This document shows positions 1 to 12,379 of a stretch of 64,000 nt of DNA, piece after piece. The stretch spans positions 55,022,151 through 55,086,150 of the forward strand of contig NC_134949.1 in NCBI RefSeq assembly GCF_965638725.1, given 5' to 3'. This DNA comes from Aptenodytes patagonicus (taxonomy: Eukaryota; Chordata; Aves; Sphenisciformes; Spheniscidae). The position numbers were made by a program, and so were the translations under genes. The notes beneath the pieces are model-generated. The model ran no database searches, was not told where the DNA came from, and worked only from the letters and a program-made list of their open reading frames with translations. Each line of letters opens with the position of its first letter. The stretch's first letter is position 1.

Positions 1-435
1 GGAAAAATTAGAAAGGCAAACATTTACATTTGGGATCAGCACACACCTCTTCAGCAGGGCCCCTGGCAGCCCCTGAAATTCCTTTCACTTGTACAGGCCA
101 GCTTTTCTGAGCGTGGAGTGCTAGTGACACACTTGCCTATGAATTATGGCCCCCAGCCCTGAACTGGGAGAGAAAGGGGGCATGCCCTCTCCTTCCCGAA
201 ACCTGATTCAGTCTTCTAATAGAGGATGTTTTGTAATGGCTCCATAAAGAGTGTGTACCAGCCAGCCGTTGCCTTCCCCAGGCTCTTTCATGGGCCCCCT
301 CCTGGCTCTGTTTTCATAATAAACATTCCACTGCTAATTTTGCAGGTGGCCCAGGATCTCCAGCTGCCCTCAGTGGGAAGAGAGCGAGACACAGCAAGAG
401 AGACAGAGTGAGAGATTCCTCCCTGCACTGGCACA
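1..435. other. 5' flank and 5' UTR region of MGP
   Basis: No coding region is supported here. The last part must contain the MGP promoter and 5' untranslated region, since the MGP initiator ATG lies at 436. A TAATAAA-like A/T stretch near 317-325 sits about 110 bases upstream of the ATG and could act as a weak TATA element, but I cannot fix a transcription start. A pyrimidine-rich stretch ending in GCAG near 345 could also be an acceptor of a 5' untranslated exon. Confidence 0.35.
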
Positions 436-3400
436 ATGCGCACTCTCATCATCCTTACGTTCCTGGCTGTCTTGGTGATGGCTGCTACTTGCTATGGTAG
501 GTGCCCTTTTTTACTGAGTAGAGTGATAACTCCAAACCTGCAGGCATCTTTGGGTCTGTTCAGATGTTTTTATTCAACTTTGTGTCTTCTTTCTCCTTAA
601 CTTGATCTCTTGCCTGCTTTTCTGCCCTTGTGTCAGACCGTCCTAGCCCTGCTCCAGAGCTGTCATCTTCAGTCATTTTGATTTGTGGTCCAGGATGCTT
701 CAGCCCCTTCCTCTCTGTTCCAGCTCACCTCGCAGGCTGCTCCTCTTTCTGCCCCTCTGTTGTCTGGACTACAATAAGAGTTCTTATTCTTAACTCTTCC
801 GTGTTAATGGGGAGATTTCCCTTTCTCCTTTTGTAATATCAGCCCCCTTTTCCTGTCAGGCACACAGTTTCATACTGCTGGAATTAAGATACTGTTTCAT
901 GCAAGAGTCAAGCACATCTCACTGTGCTAATCCATTCCCTAAGCACACATGCAAGTTTTGAAGGTAAGCAGGTATCATATCCACTGTAGTGTCAGGAACA
1001 TGAAGGTGAGGAACTATGCTTGAGAATCACATACTGTAAGACCAAGCACAAGCCTTGAAGTCCTGGCTAAGACATCAGGTTGCTCCATTCTAAACTCCTG
1101 AACACCCTAAACTCCTCATATAAATGTTAGGTCATGCCACTGATCCCTTTCTCTTCCTTTTAAACAGGTGTCTTAAAACCTGGCTTCTCTGATTTCTGTG
1201 TGCCTGTTCTAGTGATCTGTGGTGTGTGAAAGACTGTGAATCCCATCAGTACAGTGCCTTACCACGTTTTACTCTTTCTTTCCCCAGAGTCCCATGAGAG
1301 CATGGAATCCCATGAGTATCTCAGTAAGAGACTGCTTTACTATTTTCTTGAATTTGAAGTGTGCTACAGACATCTCCAAGACCATTTCCGTGTACTTTAC
1401 TGTGGAGATTAAATAGGCAGAACCACTCAGCCCAGGGAAATTGAATTTACTGGGTGATGGAGTTGCAGGATGAATAGCAAGAGAGTTAAAAAAATACTTC
1501 ACATGTTTGGGCACAAGTGCATACCAATTTGTTTTGCAAAGAATATAATGAGAATTGGAAAACAAAGAATCATGAACTTAGATCCCTGCTGCATCCACCT
1601 AAAACAGGTTAAGTGACACTAGAAAGGACATTGCTCAAAAAGCTCTGAGATGAGCACAGAAAGAGGTATTGCATAAGCCAGTGACATGATTTGTACTTCC
1701 CCAAGAACAGGGAGAGCCTTACTCCCAGCACCTTGGAAGAAGCAGGTGGAATGTGTGGGCAGGAGGGACCCTTGGTCTGGAAGAGAGAGTTAGTGTCACA
1801 GGAGAAGCATGAAATGGTGGAGAGTCTCACCATGGAACAAGGAATAACCTGGAGGGGTTAAAGAACAGATGGTTCGAAACTAAAAAGAAATTAGACCATC
1901 TGGAGAAGGACTGGACTTCATAAAACAGCTGGTCAGAAGCACAAAGGCACAGGTGGAAGCCAATGCCAAAGACATCCACAGACTCTTGAACTCTGCAATA
2001 GGACTGTGATGTTTCTCAGAAAGGACAGAAGGGACCTTCAGGCACCTCAGTCCAAAACTGCCACACAGTCTCCGCTTAGTGACTGCCTAACCTTGGAGGC
2101 AGATAGACTTACTCAGGCCCTTCCCGTTTTTACCTATAATTTTACGATTCTACTAATTCTAATGAGCATGCCCAGACCTCCCACGGTCTGCGCAGCTTGG
2201 CACCTACCTCTTGGCCAAGCTCCACTCACTCAGAGGGGCTGTGGCAGCAAAATCACAGTAGCTTTACCCCGGGTGGCTTGAGTAACAGCAGAGCTAGACC
2301 AGCATGTCCACTTCCATACAGGCTGCACAAGCCAGAGGGAGAGCCTGTGCACGAACCAGTGGGGTGGACAGTGGGGAATATTAAAAGGTCCTGGGTTTCA
2401 CTGTGCCTGGGAGGGCAGACAAAGAGGCTGTTATAAATGTGGAAGTTAGCTTTTGTTGAAATCTGGCCTTGAAAGTGTCTATCTACTCTGAACAACCCCT
2501 TGCCTTCTCAGATCCCTTCATCAACAGGCGAAGGGCCAATGACTTCATACAAGCTGGCATGAGACCAGGAGGCATCTTTCAGGAGAGGTATGTTATGGCC
2601 TCAGGACGCTGAGGACGGGAGTGGGGAGAGGTCTTTCCTTGCCAGGCACAGGCTGGTACCAGGGGAGAAAGCCATGGTGACTTCTGAGAAGCCTCAGCCC
2701 CTCTCTCAGTGTGAGGTGCCCGTGAAGTCCCCAACCCTGGGAGAAGCCAGTACTCAGATAGCAGAGAGTGAGTCCTTGTGTTTGAGGACATATCATGTGC
2801 TGGGAGGGCTCTGCTTAATTTGTCTGAAGGAAACACCAACAGAAGGAGAGGGAATCAGTGTGGGATGGCCAGAAAGGAAGCTCAGTTTGAGATCTTGTTC
2901 TAATCCTCAGCTCTCATGCAGAATTTGCATGACCTTTTCTAAATCACAGGGCCATCTGGGGGCCTCCTTGCCTCATCTATAAAAAGTAGATATAGGCAGT
3001 TTCATGCCTCATGCAGGGCTTGTGAAAATAAAGGCTGAAGCACAGAAATAATCTCCTAGTGAGGTGTCAAGGCAAACCTTCTTCACAGTACCAGGTGGCC
3101 CTTTTGCAGGATGTTTCAGGTCTTTGTTCCATGCGTGGCTTTGGGGATGAGCAGAAGAGCTGAAGGCAGCAGGCTGGGGGGCTGCAGAGGGAGGACTCTT
3201 CCTCAGGTTGAGGCAGGAGGCATCCCCCTCTCCCCACCACCCTACTTAGCCCTGAAATAAAAGGTTAACTGGGGAGGCAGAACACTCCTGTTGTAGTCAC
3301 ATTGCTCCCCTGGATGTGGTGAACACAGAAGGTGATATGCTAACATCTTGGTAGCTGGATGATGTAATCTGGTGATGGACCCTTAATCCTGGTGGGGGAT

Positions 3401-3613
3401 TGTGGGGCAGGAAAAGGCTGTAGACAGATATTTAAAATGGCAGCACTCACCACTCATTTCTCCTACTTTTGCAGGATCAGGGAGCGTAGTAAGATGCCCC
3501 AGGAACGTCAGAGGGAGATCTGTGAGGACTATTACCCCTGCGAACTGTACGCTTTTCACCATGGCTATGCTGCTGCTTACAGGCACTATTTTGGGACAAG
3601 GAGGACTAAGTAA
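436..3613 (+). CDS. MGP: Matrix Gla protein (MGP), four coding exons
   Basis: Coding exons are 436-496, 1288-1323, 2512-2587 and 3475-3613. All introns are GT-AG and the phases join (1, 1, 2), giving 103 residues, the same length as human MGP. MGP is a secreted, vitamin-K-dependent extracellular matrix protein that blocks calcification of vessels and cartilage. Visible parts: a signal peptide at about residues 1-19; three Ser-x-Glu sites (S22, S25, S28), the known phosphoserine motif; the carboxylase docking motif A41-N42-x-F44-I45; the Gla signature E68-x3-E72-x-C74-E75 with partner C80 for the disulfide; and a basic C terminus (RRTK). The start is the only ATG in front of a signal peptide. 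The gene looks intact. Its neighbour downstream on the same strand is a paralogue, and ART4 follows, matching the order known around human MGP. Confidence 0.96.
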
Positions 3614-3827
3614 AGGATGACCTATCCCCATCCTGGGGCCTGGAGCCCAGGGTATCCTCCCAAAAAATGCAATGGCTCTGAAACATATTCAGTTGCTTGT
3701 GTCCCTGTATGTTATCCTGCCTGCTGCTTCTCTCCCATGTAGCCATGGATGCCTACACTGTGTAAATTAGCGCTGAGCTGACATAGTAGAGATCAGAGAG
3801 AGTTCAGGATGTGTGTGTTTACTACAC

Positions 3828-3833
3828 AATAAA
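3828..3833 (+). terminator. MGP: Polyadenylation signal AATAAA of MGP
   Basis: This is a canonical hexamer 215 bases after the MGP stop codon. It is followed within about 25 bases by T- and GT-rich sequence, the expected layout for a short MGP 3' UTR. Confidence 0.75.
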
Positions 3834-3849
3834 TTGCTGGTTTGATACT

Positions 3850-6575
3850 GTCTTCTCATGAGTCACAGTATTTTGGGTGTGTGTGCAATTTTCCATGAAG
3901 AAGCTGAGTTTGTTTATCATAGAATCTGGTGCGGATTACAGAAAAAAGTCACTACCTTGCAATCACACGAGTTTGAAAGGATCTACAATGTTTTTGTTTC
4001 AGGGTCTACAAGTGGCTTCGTTTAGAGGTCACTGGCAAATTTCAGTTCTCAGTCTGAAGACATCTTAAAATGGCATGGTGTTCAGAAAGCAGGGCAAGAT
4101 GCACTTTTTGAAAAAGAAATCTATAATATCTTTCCTCAGTTGGGGAAACAAAATTCAGAAGGCGCCTGTTCAATCTTAAAAACAAAGTTAGGGCAAGAGT
4201 TAGTGACAGAAAAAGCCGTAAATTGCATTTTGTCTATCCAGCTACCCTCAGGTCCTGATGTAGGGTGCTCCCGTAGAAAGGAGCGTGTGATCCGGACTTT
4301 ACTTATATTTCCTTTTGGAATCCCCTTTCATGCCCTTAATTCCACTTGGAATGATTCCGGTAGTGCTAGAAAGCTGCAGAAACCAAAGGTGAAGAGGGGC
4401 TCCAGATGGTAAATAAAAAAATAAAAGAAACGCAGTGTTTGGAGTTAAGCCCAACTTTGTTCACCTAGAACAATTTTATTTTACTGTTCATAACTCATTT
4501 GAAACAAAGATGTGGCCTGACCCTGTGCACAGGTTGCTGAGCACCTCCCAGCCCACTGAGGAGTGAGCATGACCGCTGTCGGGTTGTCACCGGCACCAGT
4601 GCACCTTGCAGAGCCTGTCCCCAGGCCAAGAAGCACCAGTGCTGACATGCCCAAGAATTCAATACTACTCCAGGCTGGTCAGCAGCCACAGCAGCTTGGA
4701 GACCCCTTGGTGTGGGGTGTGTAGGAGACACAGCATCTTCTATCTCAGCTTAGCACAGCTGGTTTCAATATTCACATCTGCAGGCTTCCACAGGCACCTG
4801 CAAATTATGGAAGTGGGAAAGATTCATGGCACGCTATCAAAGGCTATGAGGTATAAAGTATCAAATTGTTGACTATTCTGTGAAATTAAGCCTAGAGCCA
4901 AATCTACCTGCCATATTAGAAACACACATCTTCTTGCAAAATATGCTTCAAGGCTTTGCCAGCTTTGAAGATGAACTTCTGGAAAGAAATGCGATTTATT
5001 CATTGAAAACACTTCTGATGATAGGAAACTTCACCCTGACAGCTGCTAAAGTTTTGCCAAAGGAAGAAGTGAGAGATAAATGAGTTTAAGGAAAAAAAGC
5101 CATATGGATTAGGTACATTTGTACCCACAGTTGTTCTGCATGTTCCCAAGTAGGTGAACCTTACGATCACGAACCAGGGCAAAACTTTCATAACCTAAAG
5201 TCAACAAGTCTGCAGTGTCTGGGTTTCACTTGACACTGTGATGCTACCAAAATGGAAGGTACAGGGCTAGTGCTGTCTGAGTCTGTGTCAAGAAATACCT
5301 GGTGATTCCAACCTTTGGTTTACCAGTATAAATAATGAATAATACCAGAGATTTCTGTGGGATTTTGTTAGTGTAAGCAATAACCAAACATGTTTAAGAG
5401 ACTACATGCTGGTTAGAAAGCTTGGGAAAAGTTGGGAAGAGAGGTAAAGCTGTTTGGATTACTAGAATTGTATATTTATATTCTTTCACGTTTTCTTTTG
5501 GAAGCATAACTTTCCTAGAATACCTATTATTTTTAGATATTTATTTATTTTTAAACTGTTGCTTTTTAAGATACTTTTGCTGGAAGTTGTTAGTATATAT
5601 ATTCAGTCTTTCCTGGACTGTAGAAGAGTTAAACTTTTTTTTTTTTTTTTTAAATCCTTAAATTTCTTTAAGCTAAAAGATAGTGTTTCTGGGGATTGGC
5701 ACAATCCCTAATGGCTCTGACTGCCCTTGGGAGCCTTTTAGGCTTTAATTCTGTAACCCTTGGATATCTCCCCTGCATGTAAGGCTGAGAAGGACTGGAT
5801 GTGAGGTGGAGGAAAATGTGATCCGTGTGCTGTGTTTGGGACGTGGCTTGGGGAACTTGGCTGGTGGGTTTGGGGAGTATGGGGTTATTGGTAAATAGGC
5901 TGTAGAAGATCCTATGCAGAGCTCTTGACATACCAAGCAACCACAGCCACTCAAGTCCTGAAGAATAAAACACTTTTGGAGTTTCAAGGTTTATTTGATT
6001 TTTAGACAAGAGAAGCCAAACTAATAGCCTCCATACTAGGAAGATTTCCAGGAAGAAAAAAGAAAGACCCTCCCCCAAACTAACTACCAAAGAACCCGAC
6101 AGTATAAAAATCTCAGGTCTCTGAAGTGGTTTGGTGAAACTGTCTGAAGCAAAAATCTGTGTTTGCCCTATGTAAACTGTTTCATGAGTGAGTTTACCCT
6201 CAGAGGAATGGGTCAGGGCGGGGTGGGGGAAAAGGGTCACCATTGGGTTAAGTCTCTTTTGATTTTCCACATGAGAGAGCTCCATCACACGAAAGGAGCT
6301 GCTTTACTTCAGGGTGTGCTGGTCTCTCGCCTGGCTTTCCGGCAAGAAACTGAATGATTTTCACGTTTATAATAAAACTGATTTTTTTATCCAGTTGTTT
6401 TTCTTCAACAGTCCCATTCAAAACCTCAGATAAAGTCTTCTGGAAATGCCATGAGTCCTGAGACGGATATCAAAATTGCTGCCAGGACCCGATATCTCCT
6501 GGCTCAAAGGACAGGCTTTGTTTTGGAGCTCAAACATGGGAACACAAGCCAGAGCCCCGATCTCTCCAGGCGATC
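3850..6575. other. Intergenic region between the two Gla protein genes
   Basis: No conserved coding signal is seen. The open frames here, including a 206-codon one on the minus strand at 5668-6288, have no recognisable protein character. A T-run lies near 5635-5652. The last part is the promoter side of the downstream Gla gene. Confidence 0.6.
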
Positions 6576-6581
6576 ACAGGA

Positions 6582-6587
6582 TATAAA
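6582..6587 (+). promoter_or_regulatory. TATA box of the osteocalcin-like Gla gene
   Basis: TATAAA lies 92 bases before the initiator ATG at 6674. This would place transcription start near 6610 and leave a 5' leader of about 60 bases. Osteocalcin genes are known to use TATA promoters; the assignment here rests on position only. Confidence 0.6.
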
Positions 6588-6673
6588 CTGCTGCCCGAAA
6601 GCAAGCTCCGGAGAACTTCAGTAACCTCCAGGAAAGCTCTGAGGTTAGGGAGACTAGCGCAGCCAAAGAAGAC

Positions 6674-9600
6674 ATGAGGAGTCTGCTGGCACCGCTGATC
6701 GTGACTCTGGCCCTGGCAGTGCTCTGCTGTTGTGAGAAAGGTAAGGGGACGTCTTCCTGGGAGGGCTCCCTGGAGCGCTGCTCAACCCTGCAGCTTGCCG
6801 TCAGCTTCCCGTCAGTCTGGGAGAGATGCACAGCTTCGGGGGGGAGGAGGTGCACTGCCGGTCATTGCACAACTTCAGATCTCTGTCTGAGAGACAGAGT
6901 CATGGATGAGAGAGGGCTTGGGGATAGAGAGCCTCATGCCGGGCACTTTCTTCCACTGGTCAACCCCCCACCCCTCCAGTTGCACCACTGAATTGCAGCA
7001 GAGAATTTGAACATTTTAAGATGTTTAAGCATTAAACCAGTTTAGTGTTTAGGTGAACTGGCAAAGGTATGCTGGATGCTCACTTTTGAGTAAGAGGGTT
7101 GAGCTGCAGGCAGATTTGTGTCGACCACAGGGAGAGGGATTTTGTGCCTGCCAGCCCTGGAGTGCTGTAGGATCACAGAGATAGGCACTGAGTCAAGCCT
7201 TCACCTGCAGGGAGATGTGGGATGTGGAGAACTTCTGGAGGAAAAAAAGCCTCCTGTTGGTGGTTAAAAAAAAAGGGAGTTGTCCCATTGAAATAAGAGC
7301 ACATCACATTTGAAGGTGATTTAGCCATGGTGACTTTATGATCAAGAGACAGTAATGTAGTGGCAGCTCTGTAGTTGATGGAGAGAGAAGGGAGGAAAGA
7401 TCAGAAAAACAAGTGTTTTCTCTTTACAGCAGAAAAAGAGAAGCTGAGCAGGAGAGGGCCCTGTCTTTTCTTGTATTATCCCATTCAGAGTTAAATTTCA
7501 TTCAGTCCTTGGCATCAGATATGTCATGATTCAATATTGGCAAATATATTTTGTTTGATCTGTCAGTCTCTCTCTCACTTTTTCACTCTTGAGTATGTAT
7601 CTACTTTTTTTTAGTCATTATTATTATTCCAGATTGCTTAATGGCCTTGGAGTAACTTCTAATTTATTTTTTTAAAATCCAAGGAACGTATACATAGCTT
7701 AAAAATAGAACTACACACAACCCTTTTCACACAAAGTATTTGTTTAAGTACAGTTGTTATTTTTTTGGTCTCTAGAGTCCTCTTTCTACCCATAAATACA
7801 CTTATGCCACATACCTGGTGACTTGGGTGGAACTAACATTGTAGAAGAAAAATATGGTGAAATAGTGGAAGAAAAAAATGTGAAATAGGGCAGTGCGGGA
7901 GAGCCAGGATTAGAAGACCTACCATTTCTCTTAGAGGATGCTTTCCTTGGGTGTTTGCAGGGAGCATTAAGGATTGAGGATTAAGATTAGGACTGAACAC
8001 AGAAATACAGTGTGTAAATTCCTCTTGGGAGGGCTGGTGAGCCAGGTACCTCAACCCTGAGCCACAAAGCTGTGAGGGTAGAGTTGTTCCTAATTTTCGG
8101 CCCTATTTCCCTTCCCTATCAATAGTTTGTGATTTCTCCCTAGAGTTAAGGAAACCTCTCTTTCCAAAGATAGAGGAGATGCTCAGCTATCTTCAGGTTC
8201 TGTCCAAATTTGGGGTTTTGCTCAAATGGTCCCCTAGCTCTAGCTGTCTCTGCTCTTAGCCATGGTGGGGAGGGAGAAGGAGGAAGGTCTTCCTCCAGCT
8301 TCCACAGTGGTTATATGGTCATTGTGTCATTTAATCTGGCTCAGAGGAAGTTGAAATTAAACAAATCCAGGCATAATGGGTGAATTTTGCTGTGCTGAAG
8401 AAGTCTATCCCTAAATGGTGGGTGTTAATAAAACCCTTCTTTGGGAAGAAAAGTCTTTCTGGGAAAGGGGGGGAGCTGGATCCACCCAGTAAGCAGAGGG
8501 ATTCAGTTAGAGTGGAGCAGAGGAGGACGACTCACAAGCAAACTCCTCTCTGTCTGTCTGTCTGTCTGTCTGTCTTCCAGATCCCAAAGACCCCTCAGGA
8601 TCTCCCAGCGCTGCCAGTGAGTATATTGTGACTGATGCTCAGCTCCATTCTCCTGCATCTACTTCCCTTCTTCCCTTTGATAAGTTCAAGGGATGAACAA
8701 GAACCATGCTGAGTCCCTCTAGCTGCTCCCTTTTTGCTCCCTCAGCACTGCAGTCCCTGAGGTGCAGGAGCACCTGCAGCAAACAGAAGGGCTGCCTTTC
8801 ACTGCCATGGGGGCAGGAGACACCAGGGAGGTCAGCCTCCCTGCACTGGCAGCCTGGCATTGCTCCGGGTGTGCTAGTGCCATAGCCTGCATCTCCACAA
8901 CCCTTGAGCAGCCCCCAGGCAAGATGTGAGTCCTGCAGGTTGTTAGCAGCTGGATGCATCTGCCCTCTGTGAAACAAGGTGATGTGAGTGGAGCAACACG
9001 TCCAGTATCCCGGCTTCTCTGAGCTGGCCTCAGAGACCTATCCAAAGTGACTGCTGTGTCCCCAGACTGTTAAGAAAGCAGAACCTGCCCCAGGGCCTCC
9101 AGGCACTGGTCTTTTGGATCTGCTGAGCAGCCAGTCTGGTGTGCAGGATCACAGAGCAGAAAGGTTTGGCACCACACAGCAACAGGCTGTAACATCCCTG
9201 CCAAATCCCACAACCTGGAGAGCCTGAAAGCAAGTGCCTTCCTTGGCTGCTCCTGGGGGCTACAGTCCCTCCTCTGTCAGGTTGCCTGGGACGTGGGGAT
9301 TTGCACACCTTGGAATGTCCACAGCTTTTGCAGCAAGCTGATCCTGGCAGAAATCTGTATGGAAAATCCCCCTCGTTCTTCCCTGTCTCTCCTTTCTCAC
9401 ACCTTAAAGGATAACATTGCTGCTGGGGAGCATGAAAGCTGGTATTTCTCCAGTGAGCCAATGCAAACACAGATTGGGAAAGAGAAAAAAAATGCAAAGA
9501 GTGTTCAGGGAAATGTGGTGATTTCTGACAGCACATTAATTGGCATCTGTGTAATCAGTATTTTGATCCAGACTAAACCCCAGATTGCTAGAGAGGAGGC

Positions 9601-12379
9601 ACCTCTCACCTGCCAAAGAGAAACACGGTCAAACACCCCACGATGATGAGGAAAGTGCACAAACGCCACTGTCTCCCCACAGACAGAGGACTTAGAAACT
9701 GTGTTCCCCCACTGACAGTGACAGTTTGCCAGTTTCTCTGCTGAAACATGTATTGGTGTGCAGCTCCCTGTGTTGCTGGTGTGCCGGCATCCGTGCATAC
9801 CTCTGCTGGTGTGGGTCCGTCCCATGGAGCGAGGCTGTGCTGTGCTGTGCCCTGGCTGGGAGTGGGGGGTAAAGTGGCTCTACCTGCTGCTCCACAGCAC
9901 CCCAGTGTTTGCACAACCACAAATCTAAGGGAACAAATAAGCAACCGTGCTGACATGGTGTGTCAGTGGAGACCAGGGGATACTACTGTCATAGCAGAAA
10001 GACCTCTCATGTTCTCCAGGTGCCTGAACACCAGGATCTTTGCACCTACTGGGTGTATTTCTCTATGGGTGATGTTTACTCTCATTATTTTATACCCGTC
10101 ACCTTTCATGGATCTCCGCACATGTGAGCATTGGTATTTTCATGTGCCACCTGCTGCTTATGGCTCATTAGAGGCATTTTAAGGCCTGGTGGCTGGTATC
10201 TCACATCACTCTCAGTCTGAGTCAAAATACAGAAAGGAAGCCAAGACCCTGAAGTTAAGTGGGCCAGGGAGAGAGGGTGCCATTCCCTTCATTTTCTCCT
10301 TACTCGTATTTTATGCTGTCATGACTTTGCCTTCTGCCCATTTGCTGTGGACTCAGATCATGCTGTGTGATAAGGGAATAGAGTTTATGACAGAAAAGGC
10401 CCTTGCTCCATGTAGATGTGCAGGTTGGAGTGAGGAAGGAGCCCAGATGTTGAGCTTTGAGTGGACAATGGAGTGGGCAGAGATGAACAGGCAATTAGGA
10501 TGGGGCATGACAGTCATCTGCTTGTGAAGAGAGTACTGTCCCTTTTCAGAGGTTAGACTGGTCCTTGTTTTGCATAGACCATGGCCCTGCATCTCTAACC
10601 TGCTGTGTTCTCTCTTGGTAGGCATCAAGATTAATAAGGAAGTTGCCAATGCCTTTGTGAAGAGGCAGAAGAGATCCAGCCTGTATGAACGGTAACAACT
10701 CAGGAGTCAGGCTGAAACTGGACTGTGGACCAGTTCTGAAGAGGGGGTGGGAAGGAAACAGGACATAATGAGGCATTAATTTGTTGTACATTTATGTTAT
10801 TACTTTCATGTGTAGAAGCAAAAAGGTTGTAGGAGACACTCATTGATAGATAAATGGTTCTTTTTTTCGTAAATATCCTTTTGCGAGCTCATAGCTGGAC
10901 TCTTTTATTACTCTCAGGAAGACAGTACTAGCTGTCTGGGCTAGCCATGGGGACAGCAGGATACAAGTTAGAAGCTGCTCTAACCTGCAGGGTCATCAGA
11001 GCCGATTTCCAGGATAATGAGCATCACAGAGCCTTGGCCATTGCCTCCGGCTTCCTACAAAGGAAGCACAGCTCTATTGCAGGGTTGAGGCTAGATCAGA
11101 TTGGATGTTCTTTCTGAAGCTGTAGAACCTCCATTTGTGCAGAAATCCTAGGCATGAAGATTTGGAGAAATCCCAGCTATAAACATTTGGAGAAATTTGA
11201 GGTCATCCAAGAATGTTACTAATCTATTTCCTGGAAGAGTTTGTTAAGCCATTGTCTCATGTAGGCCTGTAGCATAAAGAATTTTTATTCAATCCTTCTT
11301 TGGACTAGAAGGATAGTGTTGGCTTTAAATGATAGAAGATTGGGAGGCTCCATCTGCAGAGGAGAGGATCAGAGTATTGTAGCAGAGGAACTGGCTGATG
11401 TTGAAACTTGCAGTGATTAAAAACAAGATGAAATTCACAAGTAGCAACTGTACTGACTGTTCTGACTACCCCCTTACAGTTTCTGCATCGTAAAAGTAGC
11501 TTCTGCTGTAAGCATTAATCGGTAAGGACTGAGGTAGACAGGCAGCTTGGTGTATTATTTGATCATGAGGTAACGTTAGTCTGGAAATATGGATGCAACA
11601 AATGGAATTCAAGGGTGTTGCAGGGTTTTTCCAATACAGAAATAAAGAAATTAATGAGATACTGGTGGGACTTCTCCTGTAGCAGGAAAGATTAACCAAA
11701 CCTGGAACAGGAGTTGAGAAGTGCATCCAGAGTGTAGCTGAGACTAGAAGATTTGGGCTTGCTTAGCCTGGCAAAACAAAAGCTGAGTGGGGATAGTATT
11801 GCTGTCAACAACAGAAGTGAGGATGATGAGAGGAAACTCCTTAAGCTAAAGGAAAATAGTGGCTAGCGGGAAAGTGAGCAGAAACTGGGAGCAAATAAAA
11901 GTAAGCAGGAAATAATTAAATAAAAAATAAAATAAATAACAACAACAAAGATTCCTGGGTAGTTGGGGAATTGGGTTGGGGACAAAAAAAACCCTAACTG
12001 CTTCTGTGGTCTCCTTTGCTGATAAAACCTCAAGAGCAATTGCTTTAAGTTGGGTTCAATTCCAACTTTTTCCAGCATTAATTAAGTAGTCCATCTCTGT
12101 GTAAGTAGATGTTTAACTCACCACAACAAGTCTCCTGTTGGGGCACCCTGGGGAATCACTCTTCTCATGTTAGTATCATGGGTGTGAAACGTCTCCAACT
12201 GCATCGTCAAAAATTTGCAGAATGGCATCTCTCTCTCTGTCTACTCCAGGTACTTTGAGTATTACAAAAGTCCAATGGAGCAGATGCATGAGCGTTGTGA
12301 AAACTACCCTCCCTGTGACTATCTCTCTGACCAAATAGGATTTTCCATGGCCTACAACCGTTTCTTTGGGAGATACTAA
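6674..12379 (+). CDS. Osteocalcin-like Gla protein, tandem paralogue of MGP
   Basis: Four coding exons, 6674-6740, 8581-8616, 10622-10691 and 12250-12379, join with GT-AG introns in the same phases as MGP (1, 1, 2). Exon 2 is 36 bases in both genes. The product has 100 residues. It has a hydrophobic signal peptide (about 1-20), a short acidic/proline segment, the carboxylase docking motif A43-N44-A45-F46-V47, and a furin-type site R49-Q50-K51-R52. Cleavage there would release a 48-residue mature peptide, about the size of osteocalcin. The Gla signature is E68-x3-E72-x-C74-E75 with C80. The tail D81-x-L83-x-D85-x-I87-G88-F89-x2-A92-Y93-x-R95-F96-x-G98 follows osteocalcin rather than MGP. The Ser-x-Glu phosphosites of MGP are absent. 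By family it should be a secreted mineral-binding protein. I do not recognise a settled symbol; BGLAP itself lies elsewhere in mammals. No defect is seen. Confidence 0.88.
8549..8580 (+). repeat. (TGTC)n microsatellite forming a splice acceptor tract
   Basis: About six tandem TGTC/CTGT units run directly into TTCCAG, the acceptor of exon 2 of the osteocalcin-like Gla gene. The repeat therefore supplies the polypyrimidine tract of that intron. Confidence 0.85.

Noticed and set aside
5668-6288. A 206-codon minus-strand frame
   Set aside because: No domain, biased composition or splice context supports it; a chance frame in non-coding DNA.
10189-10527. A 112-codon plus-strand frame inside intron 2 of the Gla paralogue
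   Set aside because: No recognisable motif, and it lies between well-supported exons.
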